Shown here: in pieces, positions 7,898-16,119 of the stretch
How positions within the stretch are numbered: the stretch's first letter is position 1
Layout: each line of letters starts with the position of its first letter
NCBI GenBank assembly: GCA_031993545.1
Contig: DAMAHZ010000045.1
Span: 1-25,684 of the forward strand
Source: UBA1535 sp002323775
Lineage (GTDB): Bacteria > Bacillota > Clostridia > Tissierellales > Sedimentibacteraceae
DNA: 25,684 bases
Reading direction: 5' to 3'
Made by a program: the position numbers and the translations under genes
Notes under the pieces: generated by a model
Seen by the model: only the letters and a program-made list of their open reading frames with translations
Database searches by the model: none
What the model was told of the DNA's origin: nothing

Positions 7898-8560
7898 ATG
7901 TTAATAATTGTTGTTTTAGTGCTTTTGATGATAGCGTGGTTTTTTTATAAAAATTGGTCTTTAACAAGGCTTGTTAATAGACTTAATCAAATACTTTATA
8001 CAGATAGAAATCCAGAGGAATACATTAAAGAATGTGATAAGCTATTAGAAAAAACATATAGTAAGAGAGACAGAGATATTAATTTACTTCAAAAATCGAC
8101 AGGATTGTTTTATGCAGGGAGATTTGATGAGGTAAAGCATGTGCTGCTTAAGGAAATGGGTAAAATTCCTGCAAATGGACAGCACTTATATTATCAAGCT
8201 TTGGTTTTATCGATGCTTTTTGGTGGAGAGATTGAGGAAGGTCATAAGGTGTTTGGAGATGCAAAAGAAATTTTAGAATCGTATAAGCGTACTGAAGGAA
8301 ACGCTAAGGGTCTTGAATTTATTTTTGCTGTTGATGACTTGTACCAAGGTAAGTACGAAGATAGAAAAGAATTTTTTATTGAACAATGCGAGAATGGTAG
8401 AAACTACTATAGAAAGGCTATGGCAAATTATTGTACAGCATTGATATATAAAAATGAGAACAATATTTATGAGATGAATAAGCACTTACAATTAGCAAAG
8501 GAATTGGGAAAGAATTCATTTGTTGAAAAATTAGTAGCAAAAGAAACAGAGCAAAAATAG
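7898..8560 (+). CDS. N-terminally membrane-anchored helical (TPR-like) protein of unknown function
   Basis: This 220-residue protein starts with one membrane segment (residues 2-17), followed by an all-helical hydrophilic domain. Alanine/tyrosine patterns such as LFYAGRFDEVKHVL, LYYQALVLSMLFGGEIEEGH and ANYCTALIYKNENNIYEMNKHL resemble TPR helix pairs. TPR domains act as scaffolds, so a protein-protein role at the membrane is likely. The ATG at 7898 has a strong GGGAGGG upstream. It is separated by 124 bp from the gene before and 136 bp from the kinase after. I cannot assign a more precise function. Confidence 0.75.
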   Translation: MLIIVVLVLLMIAWFFYKNWSLTRLVNRLNQILYTDRNPEEYIKECDKLLEKTYSKRDRDINLLQKSTGLFYAGRFDEVKHVLLKEMGKIPANGQHLYYQALVLSMLFGGEIEEGHKVFGDAKEILESYKRTEGNAKGLEFIFAVDDLYQGKYEDRKEFFIEQCENGRNYYRKAMANYCTALIYKNENNIYEMNKHLQLAKELGKNSFVEKLVAKETEQK

Positions 8561-8628
8561 ACAAATGTCGAAATTTGACTAAAAAAAATTTAATATTTTT
8601 TAAATTTTTTAAAATTAATTGTAGAAAT

Positions 8629-8657
8629 TTTACAAAATTTGATGTAAAATCTATATA
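8629..8657 (+). promoter_or_regulatory. Putative sigma-A promoter of the orphan kinase gene
   Basis: TTTACA (8629-8634) and TATATA (8652-8657) are spaced by 17 bp. Runs of A8 (8581-8588) and T6 (8596-8601, 8605-8610) lie just upstream and could serve as an UP-like element. Confidence 0.5.
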
Positions 8658-8696
8658 TAAGGATAAAAAAATAAATTAACTCGGGGGGTAATAAAA

Positions 8697-9539
8697 TTGC
8701 CGAAAAATACAAATTCACAAATTGAAATAGGAGAGGAGATAAAGAGTGACTTTTTATCGAATATCTCACATGAGCTGAGAACTCCAATTAGCATTATCTA
8801 TGGAGCTATTCGCAATATAGATTTAGATTTAAAGGAAAACAATATAGACATTCCAGTAAAAAGCTATGGATATTTAAAATCTATTAGGAAAAGTGCGGAC
8901 AGGCTGTTGAGGCTGTTTGATAATATATTGGAGCTTACTAATATTAGAGCTGGATTTGCAGGCTTAGATTTAATAGTTTGCAATATTGTAAATGTTATTG
9001 AGGACATAAATTTTTCAACAGCTGAATACCTAAAAAAATATAATATCAGTATGATTTTCGATACTGAGATAGAGGAAAGATACCTTAATATAGACCCAAA
9101 TATAATTGAGAGAGTAATGCTCAACTTGATATCCAATGCAGTAAAATATTCGAAGGAAGATACAAAGACTGAAATTTTAGTCAAGGTTTATGAGGACGAG
9201 AAAAAAGTATATGTATCTGTAAAGGATAATGGTATCGGTATTGAACAAGAGAACTTAGGAAAGATATTTGATATATTTAGCCAAACGAATGGCTGTATGA
9301 CAAAAAATACAGAGGGAAGCGGAGCAGGCTTGTGCCTTGTTAAATCACTTCTGGAAATGCTTAATGCAGATATCAAGGTACGCAGTGAACTTGGAGAAGG
9401 AAGCGAATTTATAATAGAGCTTCCAATAGCTTATCAGCTAGATTTTGACCCTTATGAAGAAGAAATATTTGAGGACTTTAGCGTTAAAAAAGAACGTTTA
9501 GAAAAAGAATTTTCAGATATTGACATGGGAAATAAATAG
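8697..9539 (+). CDS. Orphan cytosolic sensor histidine kinase without a sensor domain
   Basis: This 280-residue kinase begins almost directly with the HisKA domain: H25 lies in SNISHELRTPIS. The ATPase domain has N147 in LISNAVKYS, the G1 box DNGIGI (177-182), the F box IFDIFSQ and the G2 box GSGAGLCLVK (207-216). There is no membrane segment, PAS, GAF or HAMP domain, and only about 20 residues precede the phospho-acceptor region. Translation starts at TTG 8697, well placed behind GGGGGG at 8683-8688. No response regulator is adjacent. Sporulating clostridia use orphan kinases of this general kind to feed Spo0A, but that assignment cannot be made here. An acidic C-terminal tail of about 40 residues follows the kinase core. 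Confidence 0.88.
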   Translation: MPKNTNSQIEIGEEIKSDFLSNISHELRTPISIIYGAIRNIDLDLKENNIDIPVKSYGYLKSIRKSADRLLRLFDNILELTNIRAGFAGLDLIVCNIVNVIEDINFSTAEYLKKYNISMIFDTEIEERYLNIDPNIIERVMLNLISNAVKYSKEDTKTEILVKVYEDEKKVYVSVKDNGIGIEQENLGKIFDIFSQTNGCMTKNTEGSGAGLCLVKSLLEMLNADIKVRSELGEGSEFIIELPIAYQLDFDPYEEEIFEDFSVKKERLEKEFSDIDMGNK

Positions 9540-9556
9540 GAAATAAACAAAAAATA

Positions 9557-9584
9557 AAATACAGAGGGATATCCCTCTGTATTT
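9557..9584. terminator. Bidirectional terminator, perfect 28-bp palindrome
   Basis: Arms AAATACAGAGGGAT (9557-9570) and ATCCCTCTGTATTT (9571-9584) are perfectly complementary. T- and A-rich flanks lie on either side. It lies between the convergent kinase gene (+) and hflC (-). Confidence 0.9.
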
Positions 9585-9596
9585 GTTTTGTACCAT

Positions 9597-10460
9597 CTAT
9601 TCACCAAGCAAAATCTTTGTTAAAGGTGATGTGAGCGGTAAAATTATTGTCTTATTATCTCCCTTTAGCGATGCTTTGATGGCATCTAGGCTTCTGATAA
9701 ATTCGTAAAAATCTTTTCTTTCTGTGCTGTTATATGCTTCTGATAAGATTTTCATATATTTTGCTTCACCCTCAGCAACTAAGGTTTCAGCCTTTGCTTT
9801 TGCTTCTGAAATACTTATTTGTATTTCTTTATTTGTGCTGTTTTGAATTTTTTGTGATTCTTCTTCACCCTCAGCAACATATCCTGCTGCAATCTGCGCT
9901 CTTTCTGATATCATTCTGTTAAAAACTGCTGTCTTATTGTCATTAGGCAAATCTAACCTTTTAGTTTCAACAGAAAGTATAGTTATACCATATTCTTGCA
10001 TTGGCTTTGCAACTATTTCCATTATTTCTGAGCTTAAAGCACCGCTTCTGCTGCTTATAACATCATTTTGTGTCTGACTTCCTATTAATGTTTTTAAAGC
10101 GTTGTAAACAACTGTGTCAATCCTTGATTCTGCATTTGTTATAGATGAGCTTAAAGATTGAGCGAATTTTAATGGATCTGTTATCTTCCATAAAACATAG
10201 CTGTCTGCGACCATAGCCTTTTTATCCTTTGTTATTACATCTGAGGTAGCAAGGTCATATAATATTATATTTTTAGGAAGAGTATCAACACTCTCAATAA
10301 AAGGAATTTTAAAGCTTACTCCAGCGCTGTCTATAACTCTATTTACCTTGCTGAATTGTTTAATTAATTTGTATTCATTTTCATATGTAATGATGGCAAA
10401 GGAGTTTATTAATATCAAAACAAGCAATATACATGCTATTATAATTATTGGTTTTTTCAT
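9597..10460 (-). CDS. hflC: HflC, SPFH/band 7 membrane protein
   Basis: This 287-residue protein has an N-terminal membrane segment (residues 4-24) and an SPFH/band 7 domain starting with YENEYKLIKQFSKV and the conserved SFKIPFIESVDTL. An Ala/Glu-rich coiled-coil region follows (EAKAKAETLVAEGEAKYMKI, about 217-236). HflC and HflK form a large membrane cage around the FtsH protease and tune its activity; ftsH itself is not in this window. The start codon overlaps the hflK stop by one base (TAATG), with AGGAGGT in good position, so the two are translationally coupled. The C-terminus (LPLTSPLTKILLG) resembles that of other HflC proteins. Confidence 0.9.
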   Translation of the reverse strand: MKKPIIIIACILLVLILINSFAIITYENEYKLIKQFSKVNRVIDSAGVSFKIPFIESVDTLPKNIILYDLATSDVITKDKKAMVADSYVLWKITDPLKFAQSLSSSITNAESRIDTVVYNALKTLIGSQTQNDVISSRSGALSSEIMEIVAKPMQEYGITILSVETKRLDLPNDNKTAVFNRMISERAQIAAGYVAEGEEESQKIQNSTNKEIQISISEAKAKAETLVAEGEAKYMKILSEAYNSTERKDFYEFIRSLDAIKASLKGDNKTIILPLTSPLTKILLGE

Positions 10461-11494
10461 TACTCGTTACCTCCTGCCTTGTTATTCTCTGTGAATGATT
10501 TAAGAGGTAAAATCTTTTGAGTGCTTCCATCGCCATTATCAATTATGACCTCAAGTCCTGGCATGATTTCCTCCATTGCTTCAAAAAACATTCTTTTCTT
10601 AGTTATTTCCGGATATTTTATGTATTCCTCGTACATTTTGTTAAATCTTGCTACTTGACCTATTGCTTCATTTTCTCGTCTTGCCTTTGTAGCTTCAGCG
10701 TCCTGTATGATTTTATCTATCTCTGCTCTGGCAGCCGGAAGCTTTTCATTTCTGTATTTGTTTGCGTTGTTTATAGCTGTTTCTTTACTTTGCTTTGCTG
10801 TTTCAACCTGCTTGAATGCTTCCATAACTTCACTGGTAGGTGGCTCAGCATCCTGTATTGTGATATTGATTATTTGAATTCCAATATCATGAACGGATAG
10901 TTTTTCTAAAACAAGCTCCTTTGTCTTTGCTTGTATCTCTGCCTTTCCTGTTGTTAGTACATCATCTACATTAGAAGATCCAATTACAGTTCTTATAGAG
11001 CTTTGGCAAATATTTTTAAGTATAGATATAGGGCTTTGAGAGGCATATAGTGCCTTAATAGGGTCAGCTACCTTATATTCTATAAAGAAATCAACGTTGA
11101 TAAAGTTATAGTCTCCGGTTATCATAAGTGATTCTGATTCTATGCTTTCTCCAGAGTCTTGCTTATATCCGATAGTCAAGCCCTTTATTGTAGTATCAAC
11201 CTTTCGTATTTCCTGCATAAAAGGTACCTTAAAGTGCAGTCCTGAGCTGGCAATACCTGTTGGCTTTCCAAAAGTTAATATAATAACCTGCTCCTGTTCT
11301 TTAACCTGATAGCTTGAATTAAATGCTACTATCAATGCTATAAGTATTACAGATACGACAGTAATTAATGTGGAAACTCTTTTATAAGAATTTCTTCGTG
11401 GAGAACCATTTTGTTCTCCATCAGAGCCACCAAAATCTGAATTTTTTGAAAATAGATTTTTAAAAAAATTGTTCAAATTACTTAACACCTCCAT
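10460..11494 (-). CDS. hflK: HflK, SPFH/band 7 membrane protein
   Basis: This 344-residue partner of HflC has a polar Gly/Ser/Asn-rich cytoplasmic N-terminus and a membrane segment at 41-60. The SPFH domain begins QVKEQEQVIILTFGKP, with GLHFKVPFMQEIRKVD as the typical band 7 motif. Long helices follow (EVMEAFKQVETAKQSKETAI and onward). Start choice is ambiguous. The ATG at 11494 has only a weak AAGG upstream. A strong GGAGGTG immediately after that ATG sits nine nt before an in-frame TTG at 11476, which would give 338 residues starting MNNFFKNLF. I think the TTG is at least as likely. The gene is first in the hflK-hflC operon, divergent from the ABC exporter. Confidence 0.9.
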   Translation of the reverse strand: MEVLSNLNNFFKNLFSKNSDFGGSDGEQNGSPRRNSYKRVSTLITVVSVILIALIVAFNSSYQVKEQEQVIILTFGKPTGIASSGLHFKVPFMQEIRKVDTTIKGLTIGYKQDSGESIESESLMITGDYNFINVDFFIEYKVADPIKALYASQSPISILKNICQSSIRTVIGSSNVDDVLTTGKAEIQAKTKELVLEKLSVHDIGIQIINITIQDAEPPTSEVMEAFKQVETAKQSKETAINNANKYRNEKLPAARAEIDKIIQDAEATKARRENEAIGQVARFNKMYEEYIKYPEITKKRMFFEAMEEIMPGLEVIIDNGDGSTQKILPLKSFTENNKAGGNE

Positions 11495-11496
11495 TA

Positions 11497-11529
11497 AATT
11501 GCCTTATTTTGTATTTTTGTTAGGCAATT
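11497..11529. repeat. Inverted repeat AATTGCCT/AGGCAATT near the hflK transcription start
   Basis: Arms at 11497-11504 and 11522-11529 flank 17 bp between the hflK promoter and start codon. The distal arm overlaps the expected transcription start, so a DNA operator is more likely than an RNA hairpin. Confidence 0.35.
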
Positions 11530-11532
11530 AAC

Positions 11533-11562
11533 ATTATACTACATAAGTTGATTTTTTTTCAA
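11533..11562 (-). promoter_or_regulatory. Putative hflKC promoter
   Basis: Read on the minus strand, TTGAAA (11562-11557) and TATAAT (11538-11533) are spaced by 18 bp, about 40 bp before the hflK start. Confidence 0.55.
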
Positions 11563-11589
11563 TAATAAATTGTAAATTTTAATGAAATC

Positions 11590-11650
11590 TTAATTTTAGT
11601 TTAAGAAAAGTTTTTCTATTATTTGACTTTCTAAAAAATAGGTATATAAT
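11590..11650 (+). promoter_or_regulatory. Promoter region of the ABC exporter with a direct-repeat regulator box
   Basis: TTGACT (11623-11628) and TATAAT (11645-11650) with 16-bp spacing form a good sigma-A promoter 45 bp before the start codon. Upstream, TTAAT (11590-11594) and TTAAG (11601-11605) are 11 bp apart and followed by AAAAG, closely matching the box at 4399 before the response regulator. TATTAT at 11617-11622 lies at nearly the same distance from the box as TATAAT does there, so a second, regulator-dependent start is possible. Confidence 0.55.
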
Positions 11651-11694
11651 ATAATGGGGAAGAAAATTTATAATAGCTTATGAGGTAATGCACA

Positions 11695-13419
11695 ATGAAA
11701 AAAATATTAGGATATCTAAAGCCTTATATTGGGCGAATGAGCTTTGGGATAATAATAAAATTTATTGGAACTATAATGGATTTATTTATACCCTGGATAT
11801 TAGCTCATATTATTGACTATATTATTCCAATGCAGGATATTATGTTAATATTTGCTTGGGGCGGATTGATGATAGTATGCTCAATCCTTGGAGTTACACT
11901 CAATATAGTCGCAAATCGTATGGCAGCTAAAGTAGCTAGAGATACTACACAGAGAATAAGATTCGATTTATTTGAAAAAATTTCATACTTATCAAGTACA
12001 CAAGTGGATGATTTCGGTATACCATCACTAATTTCAAGAATGACAACAGATACATATAATGTGCATAATATGCTTGGCATGATGCAAAGAATAGGAATTA
12101 GAGCCCCAATATTAGTTATTGGAGGTATTTTTGTGACTTCTACATTAGATTTGTATCTAACATTAGTTTTAGTTGCTATATTACCTATGCTTGGAATTTT
12201 AGTATATTTTGTTACTAAGAGAAGCTTACCTTTATACAAGGAACAGCAAGGCGCTATTGATAGGCTTATACGAAAGGTAAGAGAAAATATTGTTGGAATA
12301 AGAGTAATTAAAGCATTGTCAAAAACAGACTATGAAGCAGAGCAGTTTAAGGATGTCAATCTTGATGTTGTAAAAAAAGAAAAGCGAGCAGGCATGATAA
12401 CTGCTGTCATCAATCCCTCTATGAGTTTATTGCTTAATTTAGGATTAGTTTGTATTATAGTGGTTGGAGCATTCAGAGTAAATATGGGCTTGACAGAGGT
12501 TGGTAAAATTATAGCATTCCTAACGTATTTCACCATAATTTTAAATGCAATGATGGCTGTTACAAGAGTATTCGTAGTTCTTTCTAGGGCTAGTGCTTCT
12601 GCTAATAGAATAAAAGAGGTTTTAGATACAGAAAAGGATTTAGTTAAGCAAGATATCGATGTTACTAATAATTTGACAGGAAAAAGTGATTATCATGTAG
12701 AATTTAATAATGTTTCATTTTCCTATAATTCTGTTGAGAATAATCTTAGCAATATTAACTTTAAATTAAAAAGAGGAGAATCACTTGGCATAATAGGTTC
12801 AACAGGCTCTGGAAAAACAACTATAATAAATCTTTTGATGAGATTTTACGATGTAAACACCGGTGAAATTTTAATTGATGGACAAAATATAAAGAGTTTA
12901 GATAAATCTACCTTAAATGAGAAATTTGGAATAGTATTCCAAAATGATACTATATTTGAGGATACAATATTAGAGAATATAACACTTGGCAGGAAGATAA
13001 ATCTTGAGCAGGTTAAGGAAGCCTCTGTTTATGCACAGGCGTCAGATTTTATAGAAAATATAGACGGAAATTATGACGCAAAGCTTGATATAAGAGGTGC
13101 TAACTTAAGTGGAGGACAAAAGCAAAGAATTTTGATTGCAAGAGCCTTAGCTGGCAGACCTGAGATACTTATATTGGATGACTCCTCCAGTGCTTTGGAC
13201 TATAAGACAGATGCAAATTTAAGGAAAGAAATCAGGGATAATTTTAAGGAGACGACAACAATAGTAGTGGCACAAAGAGTAAGCTCAATAATGAATTCTG
13301 ATCATATACTCGTTTTAGAGGATGGCGAAATAATAGGCTATGGAACTCACGAAGATTTGATTAATACTTGTGAGATATATAAAGAAATTAGTATTTCACA
13401 GATGAGTGAGAATAATTAG
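11695..13419 (+). CDS. ABC exporter half-transporter with a degenerate catalytic site
   Basis: A 574-residue half-transporter, with six membrane helices (about 1-310) fused to an ATP-binding domain. Walker A is GSTGSGKTT (368-376) and the signature LSGGQ (471-475) is intact. Walker B reads LILDDSSSALD: the catalytic-glutamate position is Asp (D496). The switch histidine is Gln (Q527 in VVAQRVSSI). This is the pattern of the degenerate subunit in heterodimeric exporters such as TM287/288 and BmrCD. The second subunit gene follows after 73 bp. GAGGT stands eight bases before the ATG. Substrates of this family include drugs, lipids and peptides, and none can be read from sequence. The promoter box shared with the two-component operon suggests regulated expression. 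Confidence 0.92.
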   Translation: MKKILGYLKPYIGRMSFGIIIKFIGTIMDLFIPWILAHIIDYIIPMQDIMLIFAWGGLMIVCSILGVTLNIVANRMAAKVARDTTQRIRFDLFEKISYLSSTQVDDFGIPSLISRMTTDTYNVHNMLGMMQRIGIRAPILVIGGIFVTSTLDLYLTLVLVAILPMLGILVYFVTKRSLPLYKEQQGAIDRLIRKVRENIVGIRVIKALSKTDYEAEQFKDVNLDVVKKEKRAGMITAVINPSMSLLLNLGLVCIIVVGAFRVNMGLTEVGKIIAFLTYFTIILNAMMAVTRVFVVLSRASASANRIKEVLDTEKDLVKQDIDVTNNLTGKSDYHVEFNNVSFSYNSVENNLSNINFKLKRGESLGIIGSTGSGKTTIINLLMRFYDVNTGEILIDGQNIKSLDKSTLNEKFGIVFQNDTIFEDTILENITLGRKINLEQVKEASVYAQASDFIENIDGNYDAKLDIRGANLSGGQKQRILIARALAGRPEILILDDSSSALDYKTDANLRKEIRDNFKETTTIVVAQRVSSIMNSDHILVLEDGEIIGYGTHEDLINTCEIYKEISISQMSENN

Positions 13420-13492
13420 CATTGTTTATAGAGGTTAAGCTCTATTCATAAAGTTACAGATATTCAAAATTTAGAAAGGAAGCTTTATTAAA

Positions 13493-15271
13493 ATGACACA
13501 ATTAAAAAATGAGAAAAAAACACCACACACTATAAAAAAATCCAGAAAAAAAGTCATGTTTAGATTGTGGCAATACTTATATAAACACAAATTTCTATTG
13601 CTGATGGCACTTGTGCTTACCATCATAGGAAATCTTTTAGCCCTAGTTGGGCCTAAGCTTTCAGGTATGGCAGTTGATAATATCGAATTTGGCAAAGGAC
13701 TTGTAAAGTTTGACGGAGTCTTTTATTATGTATATTTAATGATTTTGTTCTACGTTTTATCAGGCATTTTTTCATATGTATTGTCAGTACTGATGATACA
13801 CATAAGCCGTAAGGTAGTGTTTGAAATGCGTGATGATTTATTTTCCAAGCTTTTGAAGCTGCCTGTAGGATATTTTGACAAGCATCAAACAGGAGATATT
13901 TTAAGTAAAATGTCTTATGATATTGACACTATCAATACCTCACTTTCAGCAGATTTAATTCAGATTCTTGCGAGCATTATTACAGTAGTTGGCTCATTTG
14001 TCATGATGCTTACCATTTCACCTTACCTTGTAATAGTGTTTTTCGTTACAATACCTATTTCAATATATTTAACTAAGTATATAACCGGAAAAACGAGTCC
14101 GTTATTTAGAAGGCGTTCATTGAAAATCGGAAAGCTCAATGGATTTGTTGAGGAGATGGTTTCAGGTCAGAAAACAATCAGAGCATATAATCAAGAAGCA
14201 AATACAATAGGTAAATTTGATACAAAAAATGAAGAAGCTGTGGATGCGTATTATGAGTCAGAATATTATACAATTGCTGGTCCGGCTGTTAATTTTGTAA
14301 ATAACCTATCACTTTCCTTGATAAGTGTCTTAGGTGCGATTTTTTACTTAAAGGGAATGATGAGCGTTGGAAATATTTCCTCATTTGTTTTGTATTCGAG
14401 AAAATTCTCAGGACCTATCAACGAAATGGCAAATATAATCGGAGAATTTCAATCAGCTTTAGCAGCTGCTGAGAGAGTTTTTAACCTGATGGACGAGATA
14501 GAGGAAACTAAGGATGTTGAAAATGCTATTACATTAGATAATGTAGAAGGAAATGTTGAGTTAAAGAATATAGAATTCGGATATTTACCTGATAAAAGGA
14601 TAATTCATAATCTAAGCTTTTATGCTAAAAAGGGAGGCTTAATCGCCATTGTCGGACCTACAGGTGCAGGAAAAACAACACTTATAAATCTGCTGATGAG
14701 GTTTTACGATGCCGATAACGGAACTATATCAGTAGATGGAAATGATATAACAAAAACTACAATGTCCAGTCTGAGAAAGTCTTATGCTATGGTTTTGCAA
14801 GACACTTGGCTGTTCCATGGGACTATATTTGAAAATGTCTCCTATGGTAAAAAGGATGCGACCATGGATGAGGTCATAGAGGTGTGCAAGGCTGCCAAAA
14901 TACACTCATATATAAAGAGACTGCCAAAAGGTTACGATACTATTATAAGAGAAGATGGGACAAACATCTCAAAGGGACAAAAACAATTGCTTACAATTGC
15001 AAGAGCAATGCTTTTAGATTGTAAAATGCTGATACTGGATGAAGCAACATCAAACGTTGATACAAGAACAGAGATAAAAATTCAAGCAGCAATGAGAAAA
15101 TTAATGGAAGATAAGACTTGCTTTATAATAGCTCACAGACTTTCAACCATACAAAATTCAGATTTGATTTTAGTCGTAAATAATGGTAATATAATAGAGC
15201 AGGGAAATCACGAGGAGCTGATGAAAAAGAAAGGCTTTTACAACAAATTGTATAATTCCCAGTTTGAATAA
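13493..15271 (+). CDS. ABC exporter half-transporter, catalytic subunit of the heterodimer
   Basis: A 592-residue partner of the preceding subunit. It has a basic N-terminal tail, six membrane helices (about 30-330) and an ATP-binding domain. Walker A is GPTGAGKTT (388-396), Walker B is LILDEATSNVD with the catalytic E517, and the switch histidine H548 is in IIAHRLSTI. The signature is altered to ISKGQ (492-496). Its own Walker motifs face the intact LSGGQ of the partner and form the working ATPase site. Its altered signature faces the partner's D496/Q527 site. This complementary division is the hallmark of asymmetric type IV (B-family) exporters. An AAAGGAAG ribosome binding site precedes the ATG. 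The biotin-ligase-like gene begins 17 bp downstream. Confidence 0.92.
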   Translation: MTQLKNEKKTPHTIKKSRKKVMFRLWQYLYKHKFLLLMALVLTIIGNLLALVGPKLSGMAVDNIEFGKGLVKFDGVFYYVYLMILFYVLSGIFSYVLSVLMIHISRKVVFEMRDDLFSKLLKLPVGYFDKHQTGDILSKMSYDIDTINTSLSADLIQILASIITVVGSFVMMLTISPYLVIVFFVTIPISIYLTKYITGKTSPLFRRRSLKIGKLNGFVEEMVSGQKTIRAYNQEANTIGKFDTKNEEAVDAYYESEYYTIAGPAVNFVNNLSLSLISVLGAIFYLKGMMSVGNISSFVLYSRKFSGPINEMANIIGEFQSALAAAERVFNLMDEIEETKDVENAITLDNVEGNVELKNIEFGYLPDKRIIHNLSFYAKKGGLIAIVGPTGAGKTTLINLLMRFYDADNGTISVDGNDITKTTMSSLRKSYAMVLQDTWLFHGTIFENVSYGKKDATMDEVIEVCKAAKIHSYIKRLPKGYDTIIREDGTNISKGQKQLLTIARAMLLDCKMLILDEATSNVDTRTEIKIQAAMRKLMEDKTCFIIAHRLSTIQNSDLILVVNNGNIIEQGNHEELMKKKGFYNKLYNSQFE

Positions 15272-15288
15272 ATGGAGTAAATAGATTA

Positions 15289-16119
15289 ATGTACGATTAC
15301 GAAAAGATAAAAAGCGATTTATCAACAAAATATGTTGGACAAACCTTTGTGCAATTTGAGGATTTGACATCTGTTCATGTAAAGGCAAAAAATATAAGCG
15401 AAACCTGTCCTAGTGGAATGTTGGTACTTAGCGAAAAGCAAGAGGACATAAAGCTTAAAAACAGTAAAACATGGCAGAGTAAGTCTATAGACGGAATTTT
15501 TATGAGTATAATTTTAAAGGATAGTAAAAATCAAGATTATAGCTCACAAATAATTCAGATTGCAACAGCTTCGGTATGTAAAGCAATACTTATGCTAAAC
15601 GATACAATAGATTGCCATATAAAATGGCCTAATGACATTTATTTGTATGATAAAAAGATATGCAGTGTTTTTTCTGAAAAAGTTGACAAGAAAGACAATG
15701 ACAGCTTGATTATTAGTATTTATTTGAATATTTCTAAGGAAATCGAAGATGTAAATTCTGAAGAATCTATTATAGGCTTTTTATCAGATATATTAGAGGA
15801 TGATATAAATAAAGAAAAAATAATTAGTAATATTTTAAATAAGATTGAAACATACTATGATGAATTAATCGAATCAAAAATATTATCTGGTTCATTGGAT
15901 ATATTTAGAAAGCACAATCATATTATAGGTAAAGAAATGGGAATCAGATTTATAAACAAAAAAACAATAAGGAAAGTTAAGGCTGTGGATATTAATAACT
16001 TAGGAGAAATAGAAACGATAGATAGTTCTTCTAGCAAAGGCACAAATGTAGAAAAAGGACTTTTAAAATACGGTAGAGATACCATTGAATGGTGTGTAGA
16101 TGAATGGGTTGAAGATTAA
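15289..16119 (+). CDS. Degenerate biotin-protein ligase-like protein (BirA catalytic and C-terminal domains)
   Basis: This 276-residue protein matches the BirA/LplA fold. KWPNDI (112-117) is the family's best-known motif, and residues about 215-265 form an SH3-like C-terminal domain. There is no N-terminal DNA-binding domain. Several active-site signatures are lost. The S-T-N motif reads TSVH (27-30). The GRGRxGR loop that holds biotin and biotinyl-AMP is replaced by QEDIKLK (51-57), although the following W-x-S (62-64) remains. The GGILxE motif reads CSVFSE (125-130). The frame is intact over the full length, so it is not an ordinary pseudogene. It may be inactive, have another acyl substrate, or play a binding role. 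GGAG lies 11 bases upstream of the ATG. Its end overlaps dusB by 20 bp, the position birA often holds in clostridial birA-dusB-greA-lysS clusters. Confidence 0.8.
   Translation: MYDYEKIKSDLSTKYVGQTFVQFEDLTSVHVKAKNISETCPSGMLVLSEKQEDIKLKNSKTWQSKSIDGIFMSIILKDSKNQDYSSQIIQIATASVCKAILMLNDTIDCHIKWPNDIYLYDKKICSVFSEKVDKKDNDSLIISIYLNISKEIEDVNSEESIIGFLSDILEDDINKEKIISNILNKIETYYDELIESKILSGSLDIFRKHNHIIGKEMGIRFINKKTIRKVKAVDINNLGEIETIDSSSSKGTNVEKGLLKYGRDTIEWCVDEWVED

Noticed and set aside
8581..8614. A- and T-tracts as a bent-DNA element before the orphan kinase
   Set aside because: The spacing between tracts (about 14 and 9 bp) is not well phased, and such runs are common in this AT-rich genome. It is mentioned only as a possible UP element.
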